From CADCTM01 sp049671305 (lineage in GTDB: Bacteria > Cyanobacteriota > Cyanobacteriia > Cyanobacteriales > Coleofasciculaceae): a stretch of DNA of 31,232 nt. Of the stretch, positions 8,306 through 14,887 are shown one piece after another (positions within the stretch are counted from its first letter, which is position 1; every line of letters begins with the position of its first letter). Location: contig JBATUR010000069.1 of the NCBI GenBank assembly GCA_049671305.1, positions 1-31,232 of the forward strand. The letters are read 5' to 3'. The notes below the pieces were generated by a model that was not told where the DNA came from, ran no database searches, and saw only the letters and a list, made by a program, of their open reading frames with translations. Position numbers and translations under genes: made by a program.

Positions 8306-8321
8306 AAGCAAGTAATTGCTC
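8306..8321. promoter_or_regulatory. Second, weaker TetR-type operator
   Basis: AAGCAAGTAATTGCTC repeats the half-site AAGCAAGT of the first operator (there as its reverse complement ACTTGCTT) and contains AGCAA/TTGCT arms around GTAA. The centres of the two palindromes are about 58 bp apart. A second operator upstream of the promoter is plausible; symmetry is poorer than in the first. Confidence 0.45.
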
Positions 8322-8433
8322 ACTAATGAAAATTTTATTAACTCGGGTTTTTTCCCATTCATTCATCGATGGCTTCTATTATTTTCATTCTTAAGTCGTA
8401 GCTGTAGGGTTCTGTTTATAGCAGTTCTCGCAG

Positions 8434-9225
8434 TCATGAGGCACAATAATAACAATGAGTAAACCAGTTACGAATATTTGCCTGAGTCACTTGAAGCATA
8501 GCGTCTTCTCTGCCATCGATTAACTCTTTGTAGGTTCTGGCTGCCGTCTTTTTCAAGATAGCTTTAACTTTTGACCATAAGTTTTCAATCGTGGAAAATT
8601 CAGGAGAGTAAGGAGATAAATAAAGGAGTTTTGCTCCCGCTTTTTCAAGAAGTTCTTTCACCATTTCTCCTTGATGAATTTTCGCATTATCCATGATAAT
8701 ATCAGCATTTTCCTGAAGATGAGGAATTAATTTTTGTCGAATAAAAGCTTCAAATGTCACAGCATCTACTGAGCCATAAATATTGACTGAGGCTATGACT
8801 TTTTCGACTTCTCCTTGATGAATTTTCGCATTATCCATGATAATACCAGCATTTTCCTGAAGATGGGGAATTAATTTTTGTCGAATAAAAGCTTCAAATG
8901 TCACAGCATCTACTGAGCCATAAATATTGACTGAGGCTATGACTTTTTCGACTGATAACGCCGCCAGCCGGGAAATGTTTCTGCCTCTTTTTTGTGGCTT
9001 TTCGCCTCTAGCTCTTTGAGCGATCATTGCTCTAGCATAAAGCCTAATCATTGCTAAATTAACTCCCGATTCATCAATAAACATCAAGCTTTCTGCCGAA
9101 ATATCTCGAATTTTTGCCCAAAACTCGACTCGCTGTTGCAGTCCTTTATCACTCTTCTTTTCGGCGGCATAAAGCGTTTTTTGAGCGTATAGTTTAATTT
9201 TTATGTGATTCTTCTGATAGCTGCT
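8434..9225 (-). CDS. IS630-family transposase catalytic part (orfB frame), with internal 48-codon duplication
   Basis: The open frame runs from just after a TAG at 9226-9228 to the stop at 8434 and overlaps orfA by about 22 bases in the -1 frame. It begins LYAQKTLYAAEKKSDKG and carries the DDE domain: first Asp in LMFIDESG, second Asp in IIMDNAKIH, and Glu in STIENLWSKVK. The 48-residue block from EKVIASVNIYG to the KIHQGE segment occurs twice in tandem, so the second catalytic Asp motif is present in two copies. The DNA repeat units differ at two of 144 bases. The duplication would insert about 48 residues into the RNase H-like core, which probably inactivates the enzyme. An internal TTG/ATG start near 9087 is less likely than frameshifting from orfA. 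Confidence 0.85.
   Translation of the reverse strand, partial: SSYQKNHIKIKLYAQKTLYAAEKKSDKGLQQRVEFWAKIRDISAESLMFIDESGVNLAMIRLYARAMIAQRARGEKPQKRGRNISRLAALSVEKVIASVNIYGSVDAVTFEAFIRQKLIPHLQENAGIIMDNAKIHQGEVEKVIASVNIYGSVDAVTFEAFIRQKLIPHLQENADIIMDNAKIHQGEMVKELLEKAGAKLLYLSPYSPEFSTIENLWSKVKAILKKTAARTYKELIDGREDAMLQVTQANIRNWFTHCYYCAS
8665..8952 (-). repeat. Tandem duplication of 144 bp within the IS630 transposase
   Basis: Unit 1 is 8665-8808 and unit 2 is 8809-8952. They are directly adjacent, identical in length and differ at two positions (ATATCAGC/ATACCAGC and GATGAGG/GATGGGG). The length is exactly 48 codons, so the reading frame is kept. The near identity shows a recent event. Confidence 0.95.
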
Positions 9226-9524
9226 CTACTGACCCTAACCTCTAGCTTCTTTTCCAGTAAGTCACATAGTTCTTTAAGTGTCGCATCATTATTAGTTTCG
9301 ATGAGCTCTACCAAATCTATTAATTGCTCTTGATTGAGTTTCGGTTTAGGACTTCCGCCTTGAGGTTGAGGATGAATATCTCCTGTGTCTTTATATTGTT
9401 TGAGTATTTTTTGCACAAAGCTTTTGGCAAGACAAAATCGTTGTGCGAGGCTTCTAATTGAGATACTTTCTTTTTCATAGACCTCAAGGATTTTCTGCCG
9501 AAATTTAATAGGATAAGGTTTCAT
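9201..9524 (-). CDS. IS630-family transposase orfA (helix-turn-helix part)
   Basis: The 107-residue protein opens MKPYPIKFRQKILEVYEKES and continues SIRSLAQRFCLAKSFVQKILKQY, the paired-like helix-turn-helix N-terminus of IS630 transposases that binds the terminal repeats, followed by a second helical domain (LNQEQLIDLVELIETN ... VRVSRAAIRRIT). It ends at TAA (9201-9203) just where the orfB frame takes over at -1. A classic slippery heptamer aligned with the shift is not evident: a run of six A then C lies just beyond the stop, in the wrong phase. The split may be programmed or may be a mutation. Confidence 0.85.
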   Translation of the reverse strand: MKPYPIKFRQKILEVYEKESISIRSLAQRFCLAKSFVQKILKQYKDTGDIHPQPQGGSPKPKLNQEQLIDLVELIETNNDATLKELCDLLEKKLEVRVSRAAIRRIT

Positions 9525-9892
9525 CGCTGATTCTTAGAATTGATATACTTTTATTGAAATGTGCCTCATTAATGCGAGAAAGGCTATATAGTCGGAAAAG
9601 GCGCTCTCTAATTATTTCCATTTGTAGAAAATCATCAGAGGCTGCAAAATCCTATATTTTGTATTTGGATAGTGTGACAACTGCGAACTGACAAGTCAGC
9701 GCTTCGCTATCGCGATTTCTCAAGAACTTTGGTTGATTATTTGGCGAGGAACTAGTTGCATTCAGATACCCTTACAGAATTCACCAAATGCGGTTGAAGT
9801 TAGCAAGAATGTGAGCAAGTCTCTGTAAAAATCCTGAGATCTTCAGTCCTGCCATTAATAGCCGAGACTAAAGCTGGTTGGTGTGAGCAATG

Positions 9893-9924
9893 AAAAGGCG
9901 ATCGCCTAACACGATCGCCTTTTT
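9893..9924 (+). terminator. Rho-independent terminator containing the HIP1 core
   Basis: AAAAGGCGATCG (9893-9904), a seven-base loop and the perfect reverse complement CGATCGCCTTTT (9912-9923), followed by another T, make a 12-bp stem with a U-tail. It is nearly symmetric, so it could act on both strands. No gene is seen ending at it, which suggests the gene it once served has been lost. Confidence 0.8.
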
Positions 9925-10198
9925 AGCAGGAATAATTTCTGGAGATATGTTAGCGCTCATCGGACTTAAATAATCTTTGAAACTTAACTGATTGCTTAAT
10001 TTTGTTCCGGTTGTATTGGAGTTGTTATGCAGTGCCTACGTCTGACTTTTCCAAAGTGCCAATAGCCGTTCATCGGACTCCTACCGACAATCTCTGTACC
10101 GTCCACACCAATGCAGTGTTAGACGTATGGGACAAGCGCAGCAATGTAAGCTAGGCTAGCACTTTTACAACCAGCACTTGACTTCTGCCCTTTCGTCT

Positions 10199-10212
10199 AA
10201 TACTATAGTATT
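10199..10212. promoter_or_regulatory. Palindrome before the methyltransferase, possible C-protein box
   Basis: AATACTATAGTATT is a perfect 14-bp palindrome ending 18 bases before the methyltransferase ATG. Its right side, within ATAGTATTCAA (10205-10215), recurs exactly at 11853-11863 upstream of the controller gene. C-boxes of known systems often have ACT...AGT half-sites, which this site also shows. A role as a C-protein operator is inference. Confidence 0.5.
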
Positions 10213-10230
10213 CAAAAATTCCGAGGACAG

Positions 10231-10941
10231 ATGTTCTACTACTACGGCAGAAAAAAGCAAATAGCGAAGCACTATCCGGTTCCTAATTTTGGGGCTATCG
10301 TTGAACCGTTTGCAGGTTCAGCCGCTTATTCATTGTACGGAGACAACTGGAAAAAAAATATCTTTTTAGTGGAAAGAGACGAGCGTGTATCTGAGATTTG
10401 GAAATGGTTAGTTGATGAAGCGACGCCACTGGCAATCAAGAATTTACCAAACTTAGAGGTCGGCGAAAAAAGTTCCGAATTTCTTCACATTATTCATGCT
10501 GCCACGAAAATGGCATTTCACTATAAGACTATTAAAGTTACTCCTGTTCTAGCTAGAAACTGGGAGATTAGTAAGAGATATATGTCCGAAAATTTATTTA
10601 AGATTAAGCACTGGAACGTTATCAGTGGAGATTATACATTAGCCCCCGATATAGAAGCTACTTGGTTTATCGATCCACCCTATAAAGAGGATGCTGGTAA
10701 AGGTTATCGCTATGGAAGTAAACTTATTGACTATGATAAATTAGCAAAATGGTCGAGGAAAAAGAAGGGAGAAGTTATATTTTGTGAAGGGCATTGTGGT
10801 GATTATCTGCCGTTCAGACCATTGCTAGATCTCAAGGGCGTAGCAGGAAAAACCAGCAAGGAAGTTATCTACTACCGATCCGATAAAGCCGATAAGCAAC
10901 TTGAACTTTTTCAGCTTTTAGCTAAACAGAAAATTTCATAA
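10231..10941 (+). CDS. DNA adenine methyltransferase (D12/Dam-like), type II R-M modification enzyme
   Basis: The 236-residue protein has the AdoMet-binding motif I, VEPFAGSAAYS (about 24-34), near the N-terminus and the catalytic motif IV, D-P-P-Y, in FIDPPYKEDAG later, the order of D12-class N6-adenine methyltransferases. It is at the small end of the family. It ends convergent with, and overlapping by 20 bp, a PD-(D/E)XK protein, with a controller gene beyond: a classic compact type II restriction-modification layout. It should methylate an adenine in the recognition site and protect host DNA. The recognition sequence cannot be read here. A palindrome shared with the controller region precedes the start. 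Confidence 0.9.
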   Translation: MFYYYGRKKQIAKHYPVPNFGAIVEPFAGSAAYSLYGDNWKKNIFLVERDERVSEIWKWLVDEATPLAIKNLPNLEVGEKSSEFLHIIHAATKMAFHYKTIKVTPVLARNWEISKRYMSENLFKIKHWNVISGDYTLAPDIEATWFIDPPYKEDAGKGYRYGSKLIDYDKLAKWSRKKKGEVIFCEGHCGDYLPFRPLLDLKGVAGKTSKEVIYYRSDKADKQLELFQLLAKQKIS

Positions 10942-11587
10942 TCCTCTGATAAATCTGCTTGTATAGACGGTCATCAATTAAAGCTACCCAACCTTGTCCC
11001 ATCTTCTCTTTCCCACTTACTTTCATGCCTGTCACTTTAGTATTTCTACCTTCTGTTCCACTAATATTTCCCCAATCACCTCTAATCAGATTATTCGCGT
11101 AGAAAATAGCTGTAACTTTTGGATGGTTAAATTCATGTTCACTTTTTACAAAATCCCAGACTAGTCCTAACAATTCTTTGACTTCTTGATGATGAGCCTG
11201 CCAAGTGATTCCTTCTAAAGCATTGATTCTTGGTTGTCCTGCTCTGAGATTTGCACCTTTAGTTATATTTCCAACCGTACATTTAACTTCTAAACCAACA
11301 GGATAATTACGCAATTCTTCCTCCGATGAGTTTTCACATCCCTTTGGGATAACATCAGGATGTCCTTTCTCTATGGGGTTAACTATTGATTCTGTTACTC
11401 CTGCTATAGACTGGCAAAACATCGAACCAACAATTGAACTTGTAGTTTTATAATCAATATTTTTGTAAACAGTAGAAGGAATAGTTTCTAGGAATTCATT
11501 TGTTTGATGTAGTGCAGACCCTATATGTCTAGCATTGACTTCAAATCCGCAAAAAATAGTAAAACTAGGATTAATAATGTATGTCAT
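10922..11587 (-). CDS. Type II restriction endonuclease, PD-(D/E)XK fold (putative)
   Basis: No named restriction enzyme is recognised in this 221-residue protein, but the centre carries G-H-P-D-V-I-P, then after about 23 residues L-E-V-K, which is the PD...(D/E)XK nuclease signature. Its position between the methyltransferase (3' overlap of 20 bp) and a small XRE-type controller (its ATG overlaps the controller's 3' end by 17 bp) strongly suggests the cognate restriction enzyme. Overlap with the controller allows translational coupling, so the nuclease is made after C protein, as in PvuII-like systems. The cleavage site is unknown. A nuclease-associated protein of another kind is possible but less likely. 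Confidence 0.75.
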   Translation of the reverse strand: MTYIINPSFTIFCGFEVNARHIGSALHQTNEFLETIPSTVYKNIDYKTTSSIVGSMFCQSIAGVTESIVNPIEKGHPDVIPKGCENSSEEELRNYPVGLEVKCTVGNITKGANLRAGQPRINALEGITWQAHHQEVKELLGLVWDFVKSEHEFNHPKVTAIFYANNLIRGDWGNISGTEGRNTKVTGMKVSGKEKMGQGWVALIDDRLYKQIYQRIMKFSV

Positions 11588-11810
11588 TTAATGCCTGCTC
11601 AACTTCAGCTATCAAAACACTGGCAGTAGTATTTAGAGATCTTGAGATCTGAAACAAGACAGACAAAGTGGGTGATTTCAAGCCGCGTTCTATCTGGCTG
11701 ACATAGGTGCGATGTATACCTGCTCTGTCAGCAAGCTCTTCTTGCGAAATCTTCGCCAGTGTTCTGTACTTAATCAGAACTTGACCCAGAGCCTTGTTAA
11801 TGTCTGTCAT
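11571..11810 (-). CDS. XRE-family controller (C) protein of the R-M system
   Basis: The 79-residue protein is essentially one helix-turn-helix domain: LGQVLIKYRTLAKISQEELA, DRAGIHRTYVSQIERGLKSP and TLSVLFQISRSLN are the usual XRE/C-protein segments. Its length matches C.PvuII-type controllers. It lies directly upstream of, and overlaps, the putative restriction gene. C proteins bind boxes upstream of their own gene, activating C and R expression at low dose and repressing at high dose, which delays the nuclease after entry into a new host. Palindromes at 11833-11851 upstream of the start are the likely boxes. Confidence 0.85.
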   Translation of the reverse strand: MTDINKALGQVLIKYRTLAKISQEELADRAGIHRTYVSQIERGLKSPTLSVLFQISRSLNTTASVLIAEVEQALNDIHY

Positions 11811-11832
11811 TCTAAAATGCTCTCAGAAAAAG

Positions 11833-11863
11833 AGACTCTGAGTCTACAGACAATAGTATTCAA
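11833..11863. promoter_or_regulatory. C-box-like palindromes upstream of the controller gene
   Basis: AGACTCTGAGTCT (11833-11845) is a perfect palindrome around one base and contains the GACT...AGTC half-sites typical of C-boxes. It overlaps GTCTACAGAC (11842-11851), another inverted repeat, and is followed by ATAGTATTCAA (11853-11863), also present before the methyltransferase. The sites lie 23-53 bp upstream of the controller ATG on the minus strand. Confidence 0.65.
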
Positions 11864-12163
11864 GAAGGTCTGATTTCATCTCTTCACTAAGCTGAAGAGA
11901 CGAATATATTTACGATTAGACACATAAGCCTTGCCGAATCAAGTTCAAATCCTTCAAACTGTGGTGATGTTTCGTTAGTTTTACCCACTTGTCTGAAAAA
12001 CCTGATCTCCCCATTTATCCCATTGTGTTATTTTCCTATAATTCACATCGTCGCCCACAATTAAAATAGGTTGTTAAACCAATAACTACTAAAAAGATAA
12101 AAACATAACATTCATTCGTAGGGAAAAGATAACATTGCGCCACTACCGTCTACTCCCTACTTT
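11864..12163. other. 300-bp gene-free stretch between R-M system and the GNAT gene
   Basis: AT-rich DNA with no ORF of note on either strand and no clear hairpin. It forms the right border of the accessory block; no attachment site or inverted repeat could be recognised. Whatever joined the R-M system to the lipid genes left no visible scar. Confidence 0.6.
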
Positions 12164-13315
12164 TCAAAGAGCTTTCTCATATATTCGGTAAGTCTTACAA
12201 ATCTTCCCACCCGACGCTTCAATCAACTTTCGAGAAGCAAAATTATCCTCATAAACCCAAGAAAGTTCCGCACGTTTGTAAGGTTTTCCTTTTTGAATGC
12301 CACCTTGCATTCCTAAATAAATTAAAGCCAAAGGCACCATCTTGCGGCGATACTCAGGCAGTGCACAAATAGCAATAACTCTCCCTTGATCAATTTGACG
12401 GCGATACCAGAGAAACTTGAGAATTCCTAACCAATTTAATTTACCTTTAACATATTTGAGGGGAATATTGTAATCCGGTAATCCCATGAAAAAACCAATC
12501 ATTTCACCGTTATATTCCGCTACAGGAAAAACATCTGGATCAACTAAACTTTGTAAGGATTTCGCTTCTTCCAAAAATTCTTCCTGACTGCGTGGTGTGG
12601 AACTCCAGTTATTAGTAAAAGCTTTAGTAAACAGGTTATATAAACTGATACAATCTTGCTCAAATCCTTCACCTTTCGTTCTCAAAGGACGAAAACTAAC
12701 ACCAGATTTACAAGCAATTTTATAAGCTTTCTCAAACTCTGTTGGTAAGGGTTTATCCAAAGGAAAATCGTAAGCATAGGCATCTTTAGCTTTATTCCAG
12801 CCATTTTGCTCCAGATATTCTGGATAATATGGCGGATTGTAGGGCATCATCACCATTGGTGGTGAATCAAATCCATCAACTAAAAACAAACAATTATTGT
12901 GAGTTGATAAATCAATAGGTCCCCGCACTTTTGTCATACCTTGCTCTTTTAGCCACCCAGAAGCGGCAGCAAGTAAAGCTTGAGCAACAGCAAAATCATC
13001 GACACACTCAAAAAAGCCAAATAAACCGACTTTTTCTGCTTCTTTATCGATTAATCTTTGGTTAACCACAGCTACAATTCGCCCGACAGCTTCGGGATTT
13101 TTTGTGTTGTTATTGAAGGCAATAAACTGCTGTAAAGTCCCGTAACTAAAAAAAGGATTACTGGGTGCAAACTGTTTAGCAACATCACTACGCAATGGTG
13201 ACACCCAGTAAGGGTTATTGGCATAAACTCGTGCTGGCACATCCAGAAATAGTTGATTATCTGCTGGAGAGGTAACAGGTTGAATTTTAATTGATAAACT
13301 TTCTTCCTTTTTCAT
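12164..13315 (-). CDS. GNAT-fold acyltransferase resembling bacterial ceramide synthase (bCerS)
   Basis: The 383-residue protein has a GNAT-like first half (VGRIVAVVNQRLID ... VGLFGFFECVDD, about 77-107) and then the family block GPIDLSTHNNCLFLVDGFD with SPPMVMMPYNPPYY (about 132-164), and a C-terminal ICALPEYRRKMVPLALIY segment like an acyl-CoA binding turn. This long-GNAT architecture is that of proteins usually annotated as hypothetical or N-acetyltransferase, which I associate with bCerS, the enzyme that N-acylates the sphingoid keto-base in Caulobacter. Its place 72 bp downstream of a serine-palmitoyltransferase-like gene on the same strand fits that role. The bCerS call is from remembered family features and context; another N-acyltransferase role is possible. 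Confidence 0.65.
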   Translation of the reverse strand: MKKEESLSIKIQPVTSPADNQLFLDVPARVYANNPYWVSPLRSDVAKQFAPSNPFFSYGTLQQFIAFNNNTKNPEAVGRIVAVVNQRLIDKEAEKVGLFGFFECVDDFAVAQALLAAASGWLKEQGMTKVRGPIDLSTHNNCLFLVDGFDSPPMVMMPYNPPYYPEYLEQNGWNKAKDAYAYDFPLDKPLPTEFEKAYKIACKSGVSFRPLRTKGEGFEQDCISLYNLFTKAFTNNWSSTPRSQEEFLEEAKSLQSLVDPDVFPVAEYNGEMIGFFMGLPDYNIPLKYVKGKLNWLGILKFLWYRRQIDQGRVIAICALPEYRRKMVPLALIYLGMQGGIQKGKPYKRAELSWVYEDNFASRKLIEASGGKICKTYRIYEKAL

Positions 13316-13367
13316 TGAGTCGGCATCCTTTGTTATTTGTCAATAGTCAACACCTGAACAGTTTAAA

Positions 13368-13388
13368 GACTAATGACTAATAACTAAT
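13368..13388. repeat. Heptamer short tandem repeat (STRR-like)
   Basis: GACTAAT, GACTAAT and AACTAAT follow each other directly in the short gap after the oxoamine synthase stop codon. Heptanucleotide tandem repeats in intergenic DNA are typical of filamentous cyanobacteria. Confidence 0.7.
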
Positions 13389-14668
13389 TAAGCACTAATC
13401 ATTGGTTTATACAACAAAGCCCGCGTTGCCACCATTGCATCAACTAATCTATCCATTTCTGCCTCAGTATGAAGAGCATTTGCCGTGATTCGTAGGCGTG
13501 GTTTAGCAATAAACCAAATCGGAGAAACCCAAATTCCATGCTTTTCAATTAATTGTCTAGCAAAAAGTTTGGGATTAAGCTCTTCTGATAAAATTACGGG
13601 AATGACATTGGTTTCACCAACAGCGTCAAAATCATGTTGTTCTAGACGCGATCGCAAATAGCGGGTATTATGCTGAAGCCTGCTTACACGTTCGGGATAT
13701 TGACGTACTTGGCGTACACTTTCCAACGCTGCTGCCGCTAGGGGTGGCGATAAAGAAACCGTACCAATAGAAGTCGGCGAAACATTTAATAACGGAATCA
13801 ACTCCGCCACATGAGTACTAATTGCCGCACCAGCAGAAGCCGCAAACTTAGAAAAAGTCGTCATAATTAGCGGTACAATACCACGTTCAATTGCCTGCTG
13901 CGGCAAAATGCCAAAATGTTCATAAATGCCTCTGCCTGTAGCACCAATTGCCCCACTAGCATGAGCTTCATCCATCACTAACACACTGCCGTCATAAGCT
14001 TGCAGCACATCTAGCATATCCGGCAGCGGTGCAATATCACCATCCATCGAAAACACCGCATCCGAGACTACCATAATCCGGTCATCTGCTTGAGCATAGC
14101 GGCGCAGCTTGCGGGCTAAATCTTCAGCATCACAATGGCGATAAGCTCGAACCCGCACACGAGGACTATGACCAAATAGTTTACCAGAACGAGTGCCCGC
14201 ATTAGCGATCGCCGAAACAATACAACCGTGATTCAGCACATCCGTCAAAATCAAAGTTTCACGGGTATTTTGAAACCCTGGTACCGGAATTGCCAAGTGA
14301 CAAAAAGCATCCATCAGCGCTTGCATTGCCATCCAAGCATTTAAAAATAACTGCGTATGAGGCAAGTGTTTAAATGACGAAATTTCGGCTTCCAATTGAC
14401 GATGTAAATCAATGCGACCGCTCAAAACTGAGGTAGAACTATTAGATGTGCCATGCTGAAGAATCGCATTAATTGCCGCCTGTTTAACTGCCTCTTCTTG
14501 TACCAAACCTAAAATATCATTAGTACAAAAAGTAAGGACATTTTGACGCTTACCTGTGGCAACCGCTTCAATTTCGACTAAATTCCCGTGTTTTTGATGG
14601 CAAATATACTCGTCGGGATTAAGTTCACTTTCATTCCAACGCTGGACATACTCTTTAACCGTTTGCAC
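13388..14668 (-). CDS. Alpha-oxoamine synthase (serine palmitoyltransferase / BioF / Kbl family)
   Basis: The 426-residue PLP enzyme has all main family marks: H147 in LNHGC (stacks on the cofactor), SDAVFSMDGDIAPL (202-215), V-M-D233-E-A-H236-A-S-G and the PLP lysine K274 in TTFSKFAASAG. Family members condense an amino acid with an acyl-CoA or acyl-ACP, losing CO2: Ser for sphingoid bases, Gly for KBL, Ala for biotin. The segment HGTSNSSTSVLSG (72-84) has Ser where serine palmitoyltransferase and KBL have Arg, so the substrate may differ. The bCerS-like gene follows 72 bp downstream and a Rieske oxygenase gene lies 219 bp upstream on the same strand, pointing to a lipid base rather than biotin; no other bio gene is present. 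Confidence 0.85.
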   Translation of the reverse strand: MQTVKEYVQRWNESELNPDEYICHQKHGNLVEIEAVATGKRQNVLTFCTNDILGLVQEEAVKQAAINAILQHGTSNSSTSVLSGRIDLHRQLEAEISSFKHLPHTQLFLNAWMAMQALMDAFCHLAIPVPGFQNTRETLILTDVLNHGCIVSAIANAGTRSGKLFGHSPRVRVRAYRHCDAEDLARKLRRYAQADDRIMVVSDAVFSMDGDIAPLPDMLDVLQAYDGSVLVMDEAHASGAIGATGRGIYEHFGILPQQAIERGIVPLIMTTFSKFAASAGAAISTHVAELIPLLNVSPTSIGTVSLSPPLAAAALESVRQVRQYPERVSRLQHNTRYLRSRLEQHDFDAVGETNVIPVILSEELNPKLFARQLIEKHGIWVSPIWFIAKPRLRITANALHTEAEMDRLVDAMVATRALLYKPMISA

Positions 14669-14729
14669 TTCTTATTACTCCTCTCACCTTTTCCCAGATT
14701 AGCGATGTTTGCCGATTGCCGCAGGTATG

Positions 14730-14776
14730 CCTGTAATTCACTCTTTTATTTTCCTATAAGATATCTAAATTACAGG
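14730..14776. promoter_or_regulatory. Inverted repeat upstream of the oxoamine synthase
   Basis: CCTGTAATT (14730-14738) and AATTACAGG (14768-14776) are perfect reverse complements 29 bases apart, and AGGTATG also occurs next to each arm. They lie 62-108 bp upstream of the oxoamine synthase ATG in the 219-bp gap after the Rieske gene. They could be an operator or an RNA hairpin; there is no T-run. Confidence 0.4.
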
Positions 14777-14887
14777 TATGACAAAATGCACTGATTCGAT
14801 AAAATCTTATAGTACTGATAAATTCGTTGCTCCGGCTTATTTTTACTTTGGCGTTGGAAAGCTACCTCATATCTACAGTAGCAATGG

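Larger units (their letters stand above)
8421..9584 (-). mobile_element. IS630-family insertion sequence, full ends, TA target duplication
   Basis: Terminal inverted repeats of 25 bp at 8421-8445 and 9560-9584 match at 21 positions (shared core TTCTCGCA and ATGAGGCACA). TA flanks both ends (8419-8420 and 9585-9586), the normal IS630/Tc1-mariner target duplication. The 1164-bp element has two overlapping minus-strand frames, orfA and orfB, typical of cyanobacterial IS630 elements. It carries a 144-bp internal tandem duplication in orfB. It is inserted in the gap upstream of the COQ4-like promoter and does not visibly break a gene. Confidence 0.9.
9585..10230. other. 646-bp stretch without a clear gene
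   Basis: Between the IS630 element and the DNA methyltransferase there is no convincing gene. It holds a strong terminator-type hairpin (9893-9924), a palindrome just before the methyltransferase (10199-10212), and a 40-codon open stretch on the plus strand from GTG at 10032 to TAG at 10152-10154 that could be a gene relic, though an open run that short is not significant alone. A GCGCTTCGCTATCGCG-like motif near 9700 resembles short hairpin repeats common in cyanobacteria. Confidence 0.6.

Noticed and set aside
13388..14668. Biotin synthesis gene bioF.
   Set aside because: No other bio gene is nearby and the immediate partners are lipid-type enzymes. Pure bioF remains possible but is less favoured.
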